Source of the DNA: Marinomonas ostreistagni
GTDB taxonomy: Bacteria > Pseudomonadota > Gammaproteobacteria > Pseudomonadales > Marinomonadaceae
Assembly (NCBI RefSeq): GCF_016461785.1
Contig: NZ_JAEMUH010000017.1
Location: 1-64,000, forward strand
Direction of reading: 5' to 3'
DNA: 64,000 nucleotides
Shown here: positions 1 to 7,558 of the stretch, one piece after another
Layout of the letters: each line of letters starts with the position of its first letter
Position numbering within the stretch: position 1 is the first letter of the stretch
Position numbers and translations under genes: made by a program
Notes under the pieces: generated by a model
Told to the model about the DNA's origin: nothing
The model's database searches: none
Seen by the model: the letters and a program-made list of their open reading frames with translations, nothing else

Positions 1-23
1 ATACAACAACGGTTCAGTCTTTT

Positions 24-1685
24 ATGTATCAATACGACGCAATTGACCAGCAGCTAGTGGAAGAGCGTGTGGCACAATTTCGCGACCAAACTCGCCGCTA
101 CCTGAATAAAGAGCTAAAAGAAGAAGAGTTTCTTCCTTTACGCTTACAAAATGGCCTATACGTTCAGCGTTATGCTCCTATGCTACGTATTGCTATTCCT
201 TACGGAATGGTTTCCAGTACGCAACTTCGACTTTTAGCAGATATTACTCGTCGTTACGACCGTGGCTATGGTCATTTTAGTACTCGCCAAAACTTGCAAT
301 TGAACTGGCCTAAGCTTGAAGATGTGCCAGACATTCTTGCTGAGCTAGCAACAGTTCAAATGCATGCAGTACAAACCAGCGGTAACTGTATCCGTAATAC
401 AACAACAGATCAGTACGCAGGCGTTATCTCTGATGAGGTGGCTGACCCTCGCCCATATTGTGAACTGATTCGCCAGTGGTCTACTTTCCACCCAGAATTC
501 GCATTTCTACCACGTAAATTCAAAATTGCCGTTTGTGCAACGGATTCTGCTGACCGTGCTGCAACTCAAGTGCACGATATCGGCCTTCACATCAAGAAAA
601 ACGAAGCTGGTGAGATCGGCTTCAAAGTCATCGTGGGTGGCGGTCTTGGACGTACACCTATGGTAGGTGTGACAATTTCAGAATTTATTCCTCGCGCAGA
701 CCTATTGACATATTTAGACGCTATCATCCGCGTTTACAACCAACAAGGTCGTCGTGATAACAAGTACAAAGCGCGTATTAAGATACTAGTTAAAGCACTA
801 GGTATTGAAGAATTCCGTAAGCGTGTAGACGCTGAATGGGAGCATTTACGTGGTACTGAAAGCACAGTTCCGATGAGTGAATTCGATCGTCTAGCAAGCT
901 TCTTTACTGAGCCAGAGTATGAAGTACTTGAAGATCAGCCTGCTGAGCTAGCGACAAAAATTGCGGAAAGCAACGGTTTTGCTCGTTGGTACGAGCGCAA
1001 CACATTCGAACATAAAAAACCTGGCTACCGCATTGTTACGCTTTCATTGAAAAAACCTGGCATCGCACCTGGTGATGCAACAGCAGATCAAATGGAAAAA
1101 GCAGCGAACCTTGCTGATCAATACAGCTTTGGTGAACTTCGTGTAAGCCACGAACAAAACCTAGTACTGGCTGATGTTCGTCAAGACCAGTTGATCGAGC
1201 TTTGGGAAGCAGCGAAAGAAAATGGTTTTGCGACACCTACTCTAGGTCTATTAACAGATATGATCTGTTGCCCCGGTGGTGATTACTGTGGCCTTGCAAA
1301 CGCAAAATCGATTCCGATTGCAGAGCAAATCCAAGAAACCTTCGACAACCTAGATTACCTATTCGATATCGGTGATGTTGACCTTAACATCTCTGGTTGT
1401 ATGAATGCTTGTGGTCATCACCATGTGGGCAACATCGGTATCCTGGGTGTTGATAAAAAAGGTGAAGAGTTCTACCAAGTATCACTAGGCGGCGCGTCTG
1501 GTCACGATGCTTCAATTGGTAAGATCCTTGGCCCCTCTTTTGCACAAGAGCAAATTGGTGGCGTAATCCAGAAAGTTATTGGTGTTTACGTTTCAGAACG
1601 TACGGAAGAAGAACGCTTTATTGATACATTCCGCCGTATTGGAATTGCACCATTTAAAGAGGCCGCATATGCCAAAGATAATTAA
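24..1685 (+). CDS. cysI: Sulfite reductase, siroheme/[4Fe-4S] hemoprotein subunit (nitrite/sulfite reductase family)
   Basis: This 553-residue protein should reduce sulfite to sulfide for cysteine synthesis in the cytoplasm. The metal-centre cysteines are visible as C-x5-C (CCPGGDYC, C415 and C421) and C-x3-C (GCMNACG, C459 and C463), the arrangement that holds the coupled siroheme-[4Fe-4S] centre. The length and the duplicated ferredoxin-like/siroheme layout fit the stand-alone Pseudomonas-type CysI rather than the NADPH flavoprotein-partnered enterobacterial enzyme. The electron donor is not encoded here. It overlaps the DUF934 gene by 17 bases, its usual partner. There is no obvious Shine-Dalgarno in the 23 bases seen upstream. 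Nitrite reduction is an alternative, less likely given the neighbour. Confidence 0.93.
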   Translation: MYQYDAIDQQLVEERVAQFRDQTRRYLNKELKEEEFLPLRLQNGLYVQRYAPMLRIAIPYGMVSSTQLRLLADITRRYDRGYGHFSTRQNLQLNWPKLEDVPDILAELATVQMHAVQTSGNCIRNTTTDQYAGVISDEVADPRPYCELIRQWSTFHPEFAFLPRKFKIAVCATDSADRAATQVHDIGLHIKKNEAGEIGFKVIVGGGLGRTPMVGVTISEFIPRADLLTYLDAIIRVYNQQGRRDNKYKARIKILVKALGIEEFRKRVDAEWEHLRGTESTVPMSEFDRLASFFTEPEYEVLEDQPAELATKIAESNGFARWYERNTFEHKKPGYRIVTLSLKKPGIAPGDATADQMEKAANLADQYSFGELRVSHEQNLVLADVRQDQLIELWEAAKENGFATPTLGLLTDMICCPGGDYCGLANAKSIPIAEQIQETFDNLDYLFDIGDVDLNISGCMNACGHHHVGNIGILGVDKKGEEFYQVSLGGASGHDASIGKILGPSFAQEQIGGVIQKVIGVYVSERTEEERFIDTFRRIGIAPFKEAAYAKDN

Positions 1686-2148
1686 GAACGGCGAGATCGT
1701 CGAGAACACTTACGTTTGGCAACAAGATGCCGAAGCTACTGCCAATGAAAACTCGATCGTGTCAATGCAAAAGTGGCTAGACAACCAAGATAGCGTCGGT
1801 AAAGTTGCTGGCATTTGGATCGATGCAGGTGAAGGTGTTGAGCCTCTTGCAGGTGTTGACTTAAACCAATTTGACGTAATTGGCGTAAACTTCCCAACGT
1901 TTATGGATGGCCGTGGTTTTAGTTACGCTCGACTACTACGTGAACGCCTAAACTACCAAGGTGAAATTCGTGCGCTTGGTGCATTCATGGCTGACCAGCA
2001 AGGCTACTTGATTCGTTGCGGCTTCAACAGCTTTGAATTTGCAGAAGACGTTAACCTTGATATCGCGTTAACTCTGAACAAACCATTCAGCGTTGCTTAC
2101 CAAGGCGATGTAGCGGATCCACGCCCGATCTTCTTACGCCGCGGTTAA
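1669..2148 (+). CDS. DUF934 family protein, sulfite-reduction associated
   Basis: This is a 159-residue DUF934 protein, the family that almost always follows cysI in proteobacteria and is thought to assist sulfite reduction. Its biochemical role is not settled. An in-frame ATG exists 90 bases further upstream, but I chose ATG 1669 because an AGAGG ribosome site lies just before it and the protein then begins MPKIIKNGEIVENTYVW, as family members do. The start lies inside the end of cysI, which implies translational coupling. The C-terminal part contains the conserved-looking DPRPIFLRRG end. No signal peptide or membrane segment is seen. Confidence 0.85.
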   Translation: MPKIIKNGEIVENTYVWQQDAEATANENSIVSMQKWLDNQDSVGKVAGIWIDAGEGVEPLAGVDLNQFDVIGVNFPTFMDGRGFSYARLLRERLNYQGEIRALGAFMADQQGYLIRCGFNSFEFAEDVNLDIALTLNKPFSVAYQGDVADPRPIFLRRG

Positions 2149-2170
2149 CTAAAACGTTAGCCTGAAATGA

Positions 2171-2199
2171 AAAAAACCGAGCTTAATGCTCGGTTTTTT
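2171..2199. terminator. Rho-independent terminator after cysI-DUF934
   Basis: A stem CCGAGC/GCTCGG with a five-base loop is flanked by six A before and six T after, so it can terminate transcription in either direction. It lies 22 bases after the DUF934 stop codon, between convergent genes. Confidence 0.88.
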
Positions 2200-2206
2200 A
2201 CTGCCC

Positions 2207-2265
2207 GTCGACCCGATTCCATCGGGGAAGCAAACTTTCAATCGCCATCAGGAGATGGCTCGTAG
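2207..2265. repeat. 59-bp palindromic intergenic element, copy 1
   Basis: This is the first of three copies of a 59-bp element (others at 4186-4244 and 35250-35308). It contains hairpin A (CCCGA-ttcca-TCGGG) and hairpin B (GCCATC-agga-GATGGC), separated by a variable AT-rich spacer. Imperfect outer arms here read GTCGACC and GGCTCGTAG. The pattern recalls REP/BIME-type or small MITE-like elements, but I cannot assign it to a named family. Confidence 0.75.
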
Positions 2266-2299
2266 ACCCAATTCCTATCAAGACCGTAAGATTAATCTG

Positions 2300-2360
2300 C
2301 TTCGCACAGCGAAGTCCTACAACAGCATCATCTCACAAAGTAGGACCGCGCTTTGCGCGG
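2300..2360. repeat. Three abutting hairpins downstream of the M14 carboxypeptidase gene
   Basis: Three inverted repeats sit end to end: CTTCGC-aca-GCGAAG (2300-2314), GTCCTAC/GTAGGAC (2314-2320 with 2340-2346) and CCGCGC-ttt-GCGCGG (2346-2360). The 2200-2398 interval has no credible gene; it holds this structure and repeat copy 1. It could be a dispersed repeat, a structured 3' end for the carboxypeptidase mRNA, or both. No second copy is in this window. Confidence 0.5.
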
Positions 2361-2398
2361 GAAAAGCATGCTCGCAACCTCTAGGGAGAAATAGACGC

Positions 2399-3550
2399 TT
2401 AATCGCCCTTCATATGTTCACTGTTGACCACGTGGTAAATAGGGTAAAGCACATCAGCACCTAGGATCTTAGAGCGCTCAGGTGACCAGCCAACAACTTC
2501 GTCAGGTAAATTCTGATTGTCTTTAAATGGCATTTCTAACGTTAATGACAAGCAGCGGTAGGTATTGCCAACCCATTTAGAAGCCACGGTCAGTGTTTCT
2601 TCACCGTATCGTACTTTTTCATAGCCGATTTCGTTTTGGAAATCAGGACTAACCGCAGTGAAAATTTCTTCGAATATGGATTCCATATCAGCAATACGTT
2701 GATCGAAGTTTGGCACACCTTCACAGCCATCAACGAAGTTTACTGGCAGCGTTTCATCACCGTGAATGTCCAAGAATAAATCAACGCCTGTTTCCGCCAT
2801 TTTCTTCTGCACAGCCAGTACTTCTGGGCTACGCTCTTCTGATGCACGCTTCCATTCACGATTCAGGTTTACCCCTTTACTGTTCACACGCAAATTACCG
2901 TGTACGGCACCATCAGGGTTCATGTTTGGTACGATGTAGAATCGACATTGTTCCAACAGAGCACGTGCAACAGGGTGTGACTCGTCGAAGATACGTTCCA
3001 ATAGCCCTTCCATAAACCATTCCGCCATGGTTTCACCAGGGTGTTGACGTGCGATGATCCAAATATTCTTCGCTAAACCTTGAGTCTTACTAATCTCAAG
3101 CATCGTGATATCACGCCCTTCAGCGGTTTCACCAATGTGGTGGGTAATGCAATCTTCGTAACTGGCTGCCCATGCCACCATATCTAAGTGACGTTCATAA
3201 CTGTAAGGAGCAAAGTAAGCATAATACACACTGTCTTGCTCAGGTGTATGAGTGACTTCCAATACCCCCTCAACATATTCAGTTGGCACACGAAACCAGT
3301 GCTCTCGATCATATGAGGCGACCGCTTGGTAGCCTTCCCAACCGTCTGCAAAGGCCGCGTCAGAAGCATTCTCAAAACGGATGACACATTGCTCACCCAT
3401 TCCACCTTGTAAACGGAAATAGAACCACTGGAAGAAATCAGAGTTTGTATCTTTCGGTATATTTACTCTAATATTGTCGGGCTCTGTGGCGTCGATTACT
3501 TCGATATTACCGCCATCAAAGAAACTGCTGATTTTGAGTCGGCTAGTCAT
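2399..3550 (-). CDS. M14-family zinc carboxypeptidase, cytosolic carboxypeptidase-like
   Basis: The 383-residue protein has an N-terminal beta-rich domain (roughly residues 1-115) followed by an M14 peptidase domain. Visible motifs are the zinc-binding HPGE followed by TMAEWFMEG near residue 169, the substrate-binding stretch NPDGAVHGNLR...GVNLNREW, the third zinc ligand in DLFLDIHGDE, and the late LTLEMPF carrying the catalytic Glu. HPGET matches the bacterial relatives of eukaryotic cytosolic carboxypeptidases (M14D). No signal peptide is seen, so it is probably cytoplasmic. The substrate is unknown: bacterial members may trim C-terminal residues of peptides or of peptidoglycan-derived peptides. 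It is divergent from the next gene, with only 36 bases between start codons. Confidence 0.85.
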   Translation of the reverse strand: MTSRLKISSFFDGGNIEVIDATEPDNIRVNIPKDTNSDFFQWFYFRLQGGMGEQCVIRFENASDAAFADGWEGYQAVASYDREHWFRVPTEYVEGVLEVTHTPEQDSVYYAYFAPYSYERHLDMVAWAASYEDCITHHIGETAEGRDITMLEISKTQGLAKNIWIIARQHPGETMAEWFMEGLLERIFDESHPVARALLEQCRFYIVPNMNPDGAVHGNLRVNSKGVNLNREWKRASEERSPEVLAVQKKMAETGVDLFLDIHGDETLPVNFVDGCEGVPNFDQRIADMESIFEEIFTAVSPDFQNEIGYEKVRYGEETLTVASKWVGNTYRCLSLTLEMPFKDNQNLPDEVVGWSPERSKILGADVLYPIYHVVNSEHMKGD

Positions 3551-3586
3551 TCACTCTTCCTTAACGCTAGGCTGTTAATTTTCATT

Positions 3587-4096
3587 ATGGCAAGTTTACC
3601 CATATTCATAAGCGCTGTCGCTAACTCTACGGACGAACCACACTTTCCACTGTTATTTACTTGGTCCACACACGACGGTCAGATCAAAGAAGTCTTGGTA
3701 ACCCCAGACGATGACTGGCTTCACGAGCATTCAATTGAGCCCAATCTACAAAACCTAGACGAGCAACAACTTTACGAATTTGGTTATGAAGCTCAGGACA
3801 TTCTCAATGAATGGGCCGCTGAACTAGATACTGACACGATGTATGCAGTCGATGCAGAGTCGGTAGAGGCTTTAGTTGAAACACTTTACGATACAAAAGG
3901 GTTAGATCCTGCCTTTGAAATCGTATCCATTGAACAATGGTTTAATGAGCGTGATATCAACCTTCATCGCGCTCGCGAAGAACAAGGCGATAACACCCCT
4001 TTGCATCTGTTAAGCCCAGACGAACAAATCATGAGCCTGTTACAACTTGCAGCAGGCCATGACCTCCTTGATTTAAGTGATTTAGAAACCGAATAG
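3587..4096 (+). CDS. Uncharacterised acidic protein, possible degenerate DEDD exonuclease-like fold
   Basis: I do not recognise this 169-residue, strongly acidic protein with confidence. It has no signal peptide or membrane segment. The order of elements (PIFISAVANSTDEPHFPLLFTWS, then a D-rich loop, a helix YEAQDILNEWAAEL, VDAESVEALVETLYDTKGL) loosely resembles small RNase H-like 3'-5' exonuclease proteins that begin with F-x-D-x-E-A-S. Here, however, the first catalytic D and E are absent, so any such relationship would be catalytically dead. It has its own hairpin terminator downstream. It reads as a real gene because it is long, free of stops, divergent from a promoter-sized gap and followed by a terminator. 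Confidence 0.7.
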   Translation: MASLPIFISAVANSTDEPHFPLLFTWSTHDGQIKEVLVTPDDDWLHEHSIEPNLQNLDEQQLYEFGYEAQDILNEWAAELDTDTMYAVDAESVEALVETLYDTKGLDPAFEIVSIEQWFNERDINLHRAREEQGDNTPLHLLSPDEQIMSLLQLAAGHDLLDLSDLETE

Positions 4097-4125
4097 TTTC
4101 AAAAGGCACTTTAAATATCGAACAT

Positions 4126-4151
4126 AAACGAGGCGCTATAGCGCCTCGTTT
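4126..4151. terminator. Hairpin terminator after the acidic hypothetical gene
   Basis: A perfect stem AAACGAGGCGC/GCGCCTCGTTT with a TATA loop lies 30 bases after the stop codon. The T run is short (three), so it may act mainly as an mRNA 3' end. Confidence 0.75.
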
Positions 4152-4185
4152 CATATGCTTCTAAAGTGATTGTCATGACTAACTC

Positions 4186-4244
4186 GTACGACCCGACTCC
4201 GTTCGGGGAAGCTAAGTTATATCGCCATCAAGAGATGGCCCATA
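4186..4244. repeat. 59-bp palindromic intergenic element, copy 2
   Basis: This copy carries hairpin A as CCCGActccgtTCGGGG and hairpin B as GCCATC-aaga-GATGGC, with left arm GTACGACC. The right arm is degraded (GGCCCATA). The two hairpin A arms have changed relative to copies 1 and 3 in ways that mostly keep pairing. It lies between the terminator of the preceding gene and rraA, 51 bases before the rraA start, so it could be in the rraA 5' region. Confidence 0.72.
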
Positions 4245-4295
4245 AAAATCAATTTTGATTAGGAACAGCTATTTTCATTACTTTGGAATTTCACT

Positions 4296-4781
4296 ATGAA
4301 AGACATTCTGCCAGACCTGTGCGACCTATATCCTAAGCATGTACAAATTGCCGAGCCTATTTTTCAGGACTTTGGTGGCCGTGATAACTTCCATGGCGAA
4401 GTCGTTACAGTGTACTGCTTTGAAGACAATAGCCGAATTCGAGAACTTGTCCAAACCCCCGGTAAAGGCAAAGTCCTTGTGGTAGACGGTGGTGGAAGCC
4501 GACGAAGAGCGCTACTAGGTGACATGCTTGCAGAGAAAGCTGCAGCCAACGGTTGGGAAGGTGTGGTCATACATGGTGCAGTTCGTGATGTCGCTGCGCA
4601 AGCACAAGTTAATCTTGGCCTAAAAGCCTTGTGTGCTCACCCGATGCCAACCGAGAAAAAAGGCTTGGGCGAAGTAGGTAAAACACTGTCTTTTGCTGGT
4701 ATCGTTGTCGCAAACGGTGATTACATCTATTGTGATGCAAATGGTATTTTGGCTGCCAAGCAACCTTTAGCCTTACCTTAA
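4296..4781 (+). CDS. rraA: RraA, regulator of RNase E activity (RraA-like family)
   Basis: The 161-residue protein is the full length of RraA, which binds RNase E and dampens mRNA decay. The Gly-rich region VVDGGGSRRRALLGDML and the following GWEGVVIHGAVRDV are the hallmark of the family fold. Some proteins annotated RraA are divalent-metal aldolases; the short length and close match to the gammaproteobacterial form favour the RNase E regulator. It faces the Hsp70 operon convergently across a shared terminator. Confidence 0.88.
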   Translation: MKDILPDLCDLYPKHVQIAEPIFQDFGGRDNFHGEVVTVYCFEDNSRIRELVQTPGKGKVLVVDGGGSRRRALLGDMLAEKAAANGWEGVVIHGAVRDVAAQAQVNLGLKALCAHPMPTEKKGLGEVGKTLSFAGIVVANGDYIYCDANGILAAKQPLALP

Positions 4782-4790
4782 ACAGGTAAT

Positions 4791-4817
4791 AAAAAAGGGG
4801 AAGCACATCGCTTCCCC
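4791..4817 (-). terminator. Rho-independent terminator of the uup-DUF2760-Hsp70 operon
   Basis: The stem GGGGAAGC/GCTTCCCC with a five-base loop is followed on the minus strand by a run of six T, and it lies just past the long Hsp70 stop codon. On the plus strand the hairpin also follows rraA but has no T run. Confidence 0.85.
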
Positions 4818-4858
4818 TCAAGTTCACACTAGGTGAATAAGCTCTGCTGAACAGCAGA

Positions 4859-7558
4859 CTAACCTAAAGATAGTCCAATCGGTAAGGTTTCGCCAACCAA
4901 TTTAGAAAGGTCGGCATCTGTGAGCTCAGAACTGTTCTGCTCTAGACGCTGAGACCATTGGGCGGGACATTTGTCTTTCTTAAGCTTATCGAGTACCTTT
5001 TTACGTAATGGCTTCAGTTCTTTACTTTCCTCATCAGCACTCAATTGAACCATCAAAACAGCAGCCAATCCCGCCTGCTTGCGTTTTTTCCAATCTTCTT
5101 TTAGCGCTTCTTGAGTCAACTTGATCGCCAACGCTTGGTCTAATTTGTTAGCCTCTTCATCCAGTAGAAGTCGGCGTGATGCTAGACGGCCTACCGACCA
5201 CCATGCCGTGTCTGGCTCAGATGATTTTTTAAGGCGCTTAGAAAGCCAATCAATCGTTTCAAGCTTGCGCTCTTTAGGAAGTCGTTCGAGTGCTCCCACC
5301 ATACGAATCATGTCATCACTGGATTTTGTGGTAAGCGCTTTTTGCTTTTCGCGAGAACGCTGCCCTGTAGGTGAGTAATATTGAGCAAACTGTTTGTATA
5401 GGCTTTCCTGCATCGATACAGAAAGCCCACCGGCAATTCGTCGATACAAGGTCCAATGCTGCCCCCATACCGGTGCTTGATCATGCTTAGGGCCTTGCTT
5501 CGTTGCATTCATCGTCTGCTCAACCCGAGCTTCATCGCCTAAAGCACCATAGCCTGGACGTAAGCAGAAACCAATCAACTGCAACCACTGACGCTCATGT
5601 TGTGGGGACTTGGTACGACCACTTTTTACGGCCAGCAATTTATCTGCTAGACGGCGTGACGTTGCCAAGTTCCATTCTTCGCGATCGCCAAGCAAGCGGT
5701 CTAAATCCTGCTTAAGGGACTTTACTAAATCTGGGTATTCTTTTTGGCCAGCAGTAGAGAAACATTTCACTAAATGCTCCTCAGCTTGACCCATATTGCT
5801 GTGTAACGGACCATCTTGATCGTTTGCAGCACTCTCTTCTGATGACTTAGCCACACCAAAATGCAGCACCCACTGATCTTCCGGTGCCTGCGAAAGCAGC
5901 TCTACTTTAAGAATACCCACTTCCGTCATGGTAGCAGACAAAGCCACTTCAACAGTATCGCTCGAGGCATTGCCATCTAGCTCAGTTACCAAGTTTGAGA
6001 CAAAATGAAGGCCTGATTCATCAGACTTCAACTCCCCCACATCACAAGATAAATGGTCATCACAACGATACAGAGGAAATTGAACCTGTTCACCCATTTT
6101 CACTTTAAAGGTTTGCGATAGCTTGATTTGCTCTTCTTTTGGCGTACCTTTTGGCAGCAGTCCAAGGAACTGACCATCAGCAAGCTTCAATAACAAACTG
6201 TGAGCCACACCACTTTCGATCCGTTCAGACTCACCTGCTAAAGAGCGTAGGTACTGGGCGGCACCTTTCGCAACCGCATCGTTTGGCTCTGAAGCATCGC
6301 AGACAATAATAGGGCTATCAGACCATTGGTTAAGTTGCTCTAAAACACGATTTTTTAGAAGATCACTGTTAAACAAACCACCGTTAAACAACACCACATC
6401 AGGCATATTGGCGCCTGTTGCAGCGTTTATTTCATCTCGGTGGGAAGCAAGAAAAGCCGCTAAATGGCGGGTAAAGGCTGCATCACTTTCATAAGGCAAA
6501 CCCAGAGTGTGAACAGCGTAGTCGCTTTTCTGTACTTTGGTATCAAGTGCCTCTAGCGGTAGAAACCCTGTTTCCACTTGCTCAACCAATTGAGCACGTT
6601 CAACCGTGAATTTCTGTGAGCCGCCAATCAAGCGACTGCCGCCACCTAAAACCGTTAAAGTAACGGATTCTGGTGCATCTTGCCCTAACAAAGACTCTTT
6701 AGCTTTACGGGTTTGCTGTACCAACGCCGCCAAACGAGAAGCAGACAATGCAGAGATCTGACGAGGGTCTAATTGGTAAGCAAGCGCCTGATCAAGATTG
6801 TCGCCACCCAACAGTAGATGATCCCCTACCGCGACACGTTTGAGACTAGTCTTATTCTGGCCAGTAGTATCAATACGAACCAAGCTAAAGTCCGTGGTAC
6901 CACCACCAATATCAACCACTAAAAGCATTTTGCCTTTCGCTAAGACATCCAGGTTATCTTGATTGCGAATAAAGTGATAACACGCAGCTTGCGGCTCTTC
7001 GAGCAAGTACAACTCGCCAAAGCCTGCTTGTTGGGCAGCTTCAAGCGTCAGAGCTCGTGCTTCTTCGTCAAACGAAGCTGGTAGTGTCAACGCAACATCT
7101 TGCGCTTCAATTGGGCTAGCAGGAAAAGCATGATTCCACGCCGCTCGAATGTGCGACAAAATAAAGGCACTGGCTTGTAGCGGACTGACTTTACGCGGTG
7201 CTTCACTACCCCAAGGAAGGATCGCTTCGCGACGGTCAACTTGGCGATGGCTAAGCCAACTCTTAGCACTTTGAACCAATTGACCAGAGCGACGCTGACC
7301 AAGCTCTAATGCGCCGTGCCCCACAATCAAGTCTGTGGCCTGTCCACGCCATGGAAGAACAGGCTCGATTTTGCCTAGTTCATCTTTGGCTAATAGGTAA
7401 ATCGCACTCGGTAAACGCGTGGATGGGCGAACCGTCCCATCCGCCATAAACTGAGGTATTTCCAATAATTTGGGCTCTGTCTCGCCCGCCGCAAGGTAAG
7501 ACACCACACAGTTGGTGGTGCCCAAATCAATACCAATACGATATCGAGCGTTTGACAT
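4859..7558 (-). CDS. Hsp70 (DnaK-like) family protein with long C-terminal extension (DUF3731 type)
   Basis: The 899-residue protein begins with an actin-fold ATPase. It has phosphate motif 1 GIDLGTTNCVVSY, phosphate motif 2 VVDIGGGTTDFSL, and an adenosine-site motif LFNGGLFNSD in place of DnaK's GGxxR form. After about residue 430 comes a beta-rich segment, then a Lys/Glu-rich helical tail of roughly 300 residues that resembles DUF3731. I see neither the canonical interdomain linker nor an EEVD-like end. It probably hydrolyses ATP, but client binding and co-chaperone use are unknown. Its start overlaps the stop of the upstream Hsp70 gene by one base (TAATG), so the two are translationally coupled. 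Confidence 0.85.
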   Translation of the reverse strand: MSNARYRIGIDLGTTNCVVSYLAAGETEPKLLEIPQFMADGTVRPSTRLPSAIYLLAKDELGKIEPVLPWRGQATDLIVGHGALELGQRRSGQLVQSAKSWLSHRQVDRREAILPWGSEAPRKVSPLQASAFILSHIRAAWNHAFPASPIEAQDVALTLPASFDEEARALTLEAAQQAGFGELYLLEEPQAACYHFIRNQDNLDVLAKGKMLLVVDIGGGTTDFSLVRIDTTGQNKTSLKRVAVGDHLLLGGDNLDQALAYQLDPRQISALSASRLAALVQQTRKAKESLLGQDAPESVTLTVLGGGSRLIGGSQKFTVERAQLVEQVETGFLPLEALDTKVQKSDYAVHTLGLPYESDAAFTRHLAAFLASHRDEINAATGANMPDVVLFNGGLFNSDLLKNRVLEQLNQWSDSPIIVCDASEPNDAVAKGAAQYLRSLAGESERIESGVAHSLLLKLADGQFLGLLPKGTPKEEQIKLSQTFKVKMGEQVQFPLYRCDDHLSCDVGELKSDESGLHFVSNLVTELDGNASSDTVEVALSATMTEVGILKVELLSQAPEDQWVLHFGVAKSSEESAANDQDGPLHSNMGQAEEHLVKCFSTAGQKEYPDLVKSLKQDLDRLLGDREEWNLATSRRLADKLLAVKSGRTKSPQHERQWLQLIGFCLRPGYGALGDEARVEQTMNATKQGPKHDQAPVWGQHWTLYRRIAGGLSVSMQESLYKQFAQYYSPTGQRSREKQKALTTKSSDDMIRMVGALERLPKERKLETIDWLSKRLKKSSEPDTAWWSVGRLASRRLLLDEEANKLDQALAIKLTQEALKEDWKKRKQAGLAAVLMVQLSADEESKELKPLRKKVLDKLKKDKCPAQWSQRLEQNSSELTDADLSKLVGETLPIGLSLG

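Noticed and set aside
2186..2464. 92-codon plus-strand frame through repeat copy 1
   Set aside because: It runs across the palindromic elements and into the carboxypeptidase gene antisense; no ribosome site or recognisable protein.
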